NCBI GenBank assembly: GCA_028713395.1
Contig: JAQTOJ010000110.1
Coordinates: 1 to 6,546, forward strand
Direction of reading: 5' to 3'
Source of the DNA: Dehalococcoidales bacterium
Lineage (GTDB): Bacteria > Chloroflexota > Dehalococcoidia > Dehalococcoidales > Fen-1064
Length of the DNA: 6,546 nt
Part shown: positions 5,346-6,546 of the stretch, one piece after another
Position numbering within the stretch: the stretch's first letter is position 1
How the letters are laid out: every line of letters starts with the position of its first letter
Made by a program: the position numbers and the translations under genes
Notes under the pieces: generated by a model
Seen by the model: only the letters and a program-made list of their open reading frames with translations
What the model was told of the DNA's origin: nothing
Database searches by the model: none

Positions 5346-6269
5346 TTATTTCCCGGGGTTCATTTCGCAACTGATAACCAGACATTGCTGGCATTCTTCA
5401 TCGGCGCAGGGTTCGACATGAATCACTACGCTGGCGTTCGCCAGTTTCTCCTTGATATCGTTTTCCAGGTGATCGCACATTTCGTGGGCTTCTTCCACGC
5501 TGGCATACCGCGGCATGACCAGGTGCAAATCAACAAAACGCTGGCTGCCGGCGCGGCGGCTACGCACTTCATGGAACCCGGCAAAGGAATTCTTGTGTTC
5601 ATCCATGATTTTTAGCAATATGGCTTGTTCCTCTTTAGGGAGACGGTAATCCGTGAGTTCGTGGAAAGAACGGCGGATCACCTGAAAACCGGCTTTCAGA
5701 ATCAGAACGACCATGACCAAAGCGATCACCGGATCAAGTATCTGCAATCCCGTTAATCTGACGATCAGCAAGCCTGCCAGGACACCGCTGGTGGAGAAAA
5801 TATCCGCGTTGATGTTGTTGGCCAGCGCTTCGATGGCGGTGGAATCAGTGGAGTTGGCCACCTTTTTCAAATGACGTGAAAGCAGAATGCTGGAAACGAC
5901 CGAGGTCAGCATAACCCCGATGCCGGACCAGGACGGGTCCATGATCGTTTTATCGATGATACGCATAATTGCCGAATGGGTGATGAAGTAGGCCGCGGCG
6001 ATGATCAAAAGTCCCTGTATAATGGCCGCGATACCTTCCATCTTGCCGTGCCCGAAAGGGTGATCCTCATCCTCGGGTTTACTGGCGGCGCGTACCGCCA
6101 GGAAAATCACCCCGATGGAGAAAAGGTCAAGGGCGCTATCCGCCGCCTGGGCGGTAATACTGATACTATCAGTCAGAAAGGCAACAATGACCTTAAGCAC
6201 GATCAAGGCGATCACGGTGCCTAAAGCCAGCGCCACGGCGCCATTTTTGGTGGATAATTTATTCGTCAT
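5346..6269 (-). CDS. Cation diffusion facilitator (CDF) metal exporter with Cys-rich tail
   Basis: This 307-residue inner-membrane antiporter of the CDF family moves divalent metal out of the cytoplasm. Six transmembrane segments occupy about 10-200 and a ferredoxin-like cytoplasmic domain follows (about 205-290, ending in VVIHVEPC). The TM2 metal site is D44-xxx-D48 (AADSALD). HPFGHGKME (70-78) is the usual loop after TM2. The TM5 site reads N152-xxx-D156, where Zn exporters have HxxxD and Fe-type ones DxxxD, so selectivity may be altered. The tail carries C288-X4-C293-X2-C296-X4-C301, a possible metal-binding site. I choose the ATG at 6269, preceded by a weak GGAAAA. A longer in-frame start at 6323 lies inside the leader structure and would be translated through the terminator hairpin. 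The gene is monocistronic, converges with the LysE-family gene, and appears to be controlled by a NiCo-type riboswitch in its leader, which points to Ni2+/Co2+ as substrates. Confidence 0.93.
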   Translation of the reverse strand: MTNKLSTKNGAVALALGTVIALIVLKVIVAFLTDSISITAQAADSALDLFSIGVIFLAVRAASKPEDEDHPFGHGKMEGIAAIIQGLLIIAAAYFITHSAIMRIIDKTIMDPSWSGIGVMLTSVVSSILLSRHLKKVANSTDSTAIEALANNINADIFSTSGVLAGLLIVRLTGLQILDPVIALVMVVLILKAGFQVIRRSFHELTDYRLPKEEQAILLKIMDEHKNSFAGFHEVRSRRAGSQRFVDLHLVMPRYASVEEAHEMCDHLENDIKEKLANASVVIHVEPCADEECQQCLVISCEMNPGK

Positions 6270-6281
6270 AATTTTCCGTAT

Positions 6282-6315
6282 AAAAAAAGCCACAGGAAAT
6301 TTAGTCCTGTGGCTT
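6282..6315 (-). terminator. Intrinsic terminator in the CDF leader (riboswitch expression platform)
   Basis: Reading leftward, AAGCCACAGGA (6315-6305), a 7-nt loop and TCCTGTGGCTT (6297-6287) form a perfect 11-bp stem. A run of seven T (6288-6282) follows on the RNA-like strand. It sits between the aptamer and the ATG at 6269. No other gene upstream could use it, which marks it as a regulatory attenuator. Confidence 0.88.
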
Positions 6316-6367
6316 CTAACCACTGCTTACCGCCCGGCAATTATTTTCCATAATGCCTGTTCTAGTA
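6298..6367 (-). promoter_or_regulatory. NiCo (czcD-type) riboswitch aptamer, candidate
   Basis: The leader RNA folds as a four-way junction. P1 is short, UAG (6364-6362) with CUA (6304-6302). P2 is GGCA/UGCC plus UUAU/AUAA (6357-6336, one bulged U, loop GGAAA). P3 is GC/GC with loop GGUAA (6333-6325). P4 is GUGGUU/AGCCAC (6323-6309). The junction strands are AACA (6361-6358), GG (6335-6334), A (6324) and AGGA (6308-6305). This matches the NiCo riboswitch order as I remember it (AGCA, GG, A, GGGA), including ACAGGCA and GCCGGGC. P4's 3' strand plus AGGA are also the terminator's 5' arm, so metal binding should block termination and turn the CDF gene on. P1 and P3 are unusually short. Confidence 0.7.
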
Positions 6368-6373
6368 GAGAGT

Positions 6374-6403
6374 AGCATATCAAATCTGAGCGTGGCTTGT
6401 CAA
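6374..6403 (-). promoter_or_regulatory. Promoter of the riboswitch-controlled CDF gene
   Basis: On the minus strand a perfect TTGACA (6403-6398), an 18-bp spacer and TATGCT (6379-6374) preceded by TGA (extended -10) form a strong promoter. Transcription would start near 6367, exactly at the 5' strand of the aptamer. Confidence 0.75.
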
Positions 6404-6546
6404 CGGAATCCAGAGAAAATGTCAATGTTCTACGATAATGACAGTAGTTAACTGTTCAGGGAAAATGTCAGTATGAAGGAAGAAGTGACATTGAGCCGTA
6501 AAGAACAGCAAAGACTAATGATACTCAATCGGATAACAAGGAATGA
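6398..6546 (+). mobile_element. Left end of an insertion sequence (continues beyond window)
   Basis: The DNA left of the transposase start carries repeated motifs. GAAAATGTCA occurs twice (6415-6424 and 6461-6470), TGTCA cores lie at about 6398, 6420 and 6466, and TGACA inversions lie at about 6444 and 6486. Arrays of end-binding sites like this are typical of elements with rve-type DDE transposases. The outer boundary is not certain: it may be the TGTCAA at 6398 or lie near 6411. Target duplications cannot be seen with one end only. Confidence 0.5.
6473..6546 (+). CDS. Probable transposase, first 24 codons (cut by window end)
   Basis: The frame is open from the ATG at 6473 to the window end and encodes MKEEVTLSRKEQQRLMILNR followed by ITRN. 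This resembles the N-terminus of IS1202/ISNCY-like or IS481-like transposases, in which a short lead (LSxKExQRLxxL) precedes the helix-turn-helix that recognises the IS ends; this is from memory of the families. The catalytic DDE domain is outside the window. AGGGA lies 10 nt upstream, a slightly long spacing. The repeated TGTCA sites just upstream fit a transposase that binds its own end. Too little is visible to fix the family or to know whether the gene is intact. Confidence 0.55.
   Translation, partial: MKEEVTLSRKEQQRLMILNRITRN

Noticed and set aside
6270..6323. An 18-residue N-terminal extension of the CDF protein from an ATG at 6323
   Set aside because: It would start inside P4 of the leader RNA and run through the terminator hairpin. 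It has no ribosome site and gives a basic peptide unlike a CDF N-terminus.
6282..6367. yybP-ykoY (Mn2+) or guanidine riboswitch in the CDF leader
   Set aside because: The motifs I remember for those classes are absent, whereas the four-way junction strands and the ACAGGCA / GCCGGGC motifs fit the NiCo type.

Overview
The window is a bacterial chromosome segment of about 6.5 kb with seven protein-coding genes, two of them cut by the window edges. GC content is about 50-60% in most genes. The combination of a NurA / HAS-barrel / HerA ATPase operon, a four-helix-bundle gene with short degenerate flanking repeats, a GTCATTGC-ended intergenic repeat, and strong Shine-Dalgarno sites suggests Chloroflexota (perhaps Dehalococcoidia-like). 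That placement is inference from gene style; there is no marker gene here.

Layout. Positions 1-4507 are all on the minus strand and read leftward: a nurA-like nuclease (4507-3317), a small AT-rich four-helix-bundle gene (3262-2897), a HAS-barrel-type protein (2818-2234), a HerA/DUF87 ATPase (2237-564), then a 104-bp repeat element (456-559) and the N-terminal 145 residues of a patatin-like phospholipase (436-1, cut by the edge). The nuclease, HAS protein and ATPase form the expected DNA end-processing unit. The ATPase start overlaps the HAS stop by 4 bp. The four-helix-bundle gene looks like a foreign cassette in this unit: it is about 38% GC and is bounded by inverted arrays of CTAAnnn heptamers. 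A divergent intergenic region (4508-4696) separates this operon from a plus-strand LysE-family exporter (4697-5308).

The exporter converges on a minus-strand cation diffusion facilitator (CDF) metal exporter (6269-5346), with a perfect 13-bp hairpin between the two stops. The CDF leader is the most striking part. A TTGACA / extended -10 promoter starts a transcript of about 100 nt. Its four-way junction matches the NiCo (czcD) riboswitch arrangement as I remember it, and the last aptamer strands overlap an 11-bp terminator hairpin with a seven-U tail. This reads as a metal-induced ON switch for the CDF gene.

At the right edge (about 6398/6411-6546, plus strand) lies the left end of an insertion sequence with repeated TGTCA motifs and the first 24 codons of a probable transposase. 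The IS abuts, and may supply the -35 box of, the CDF promoter.
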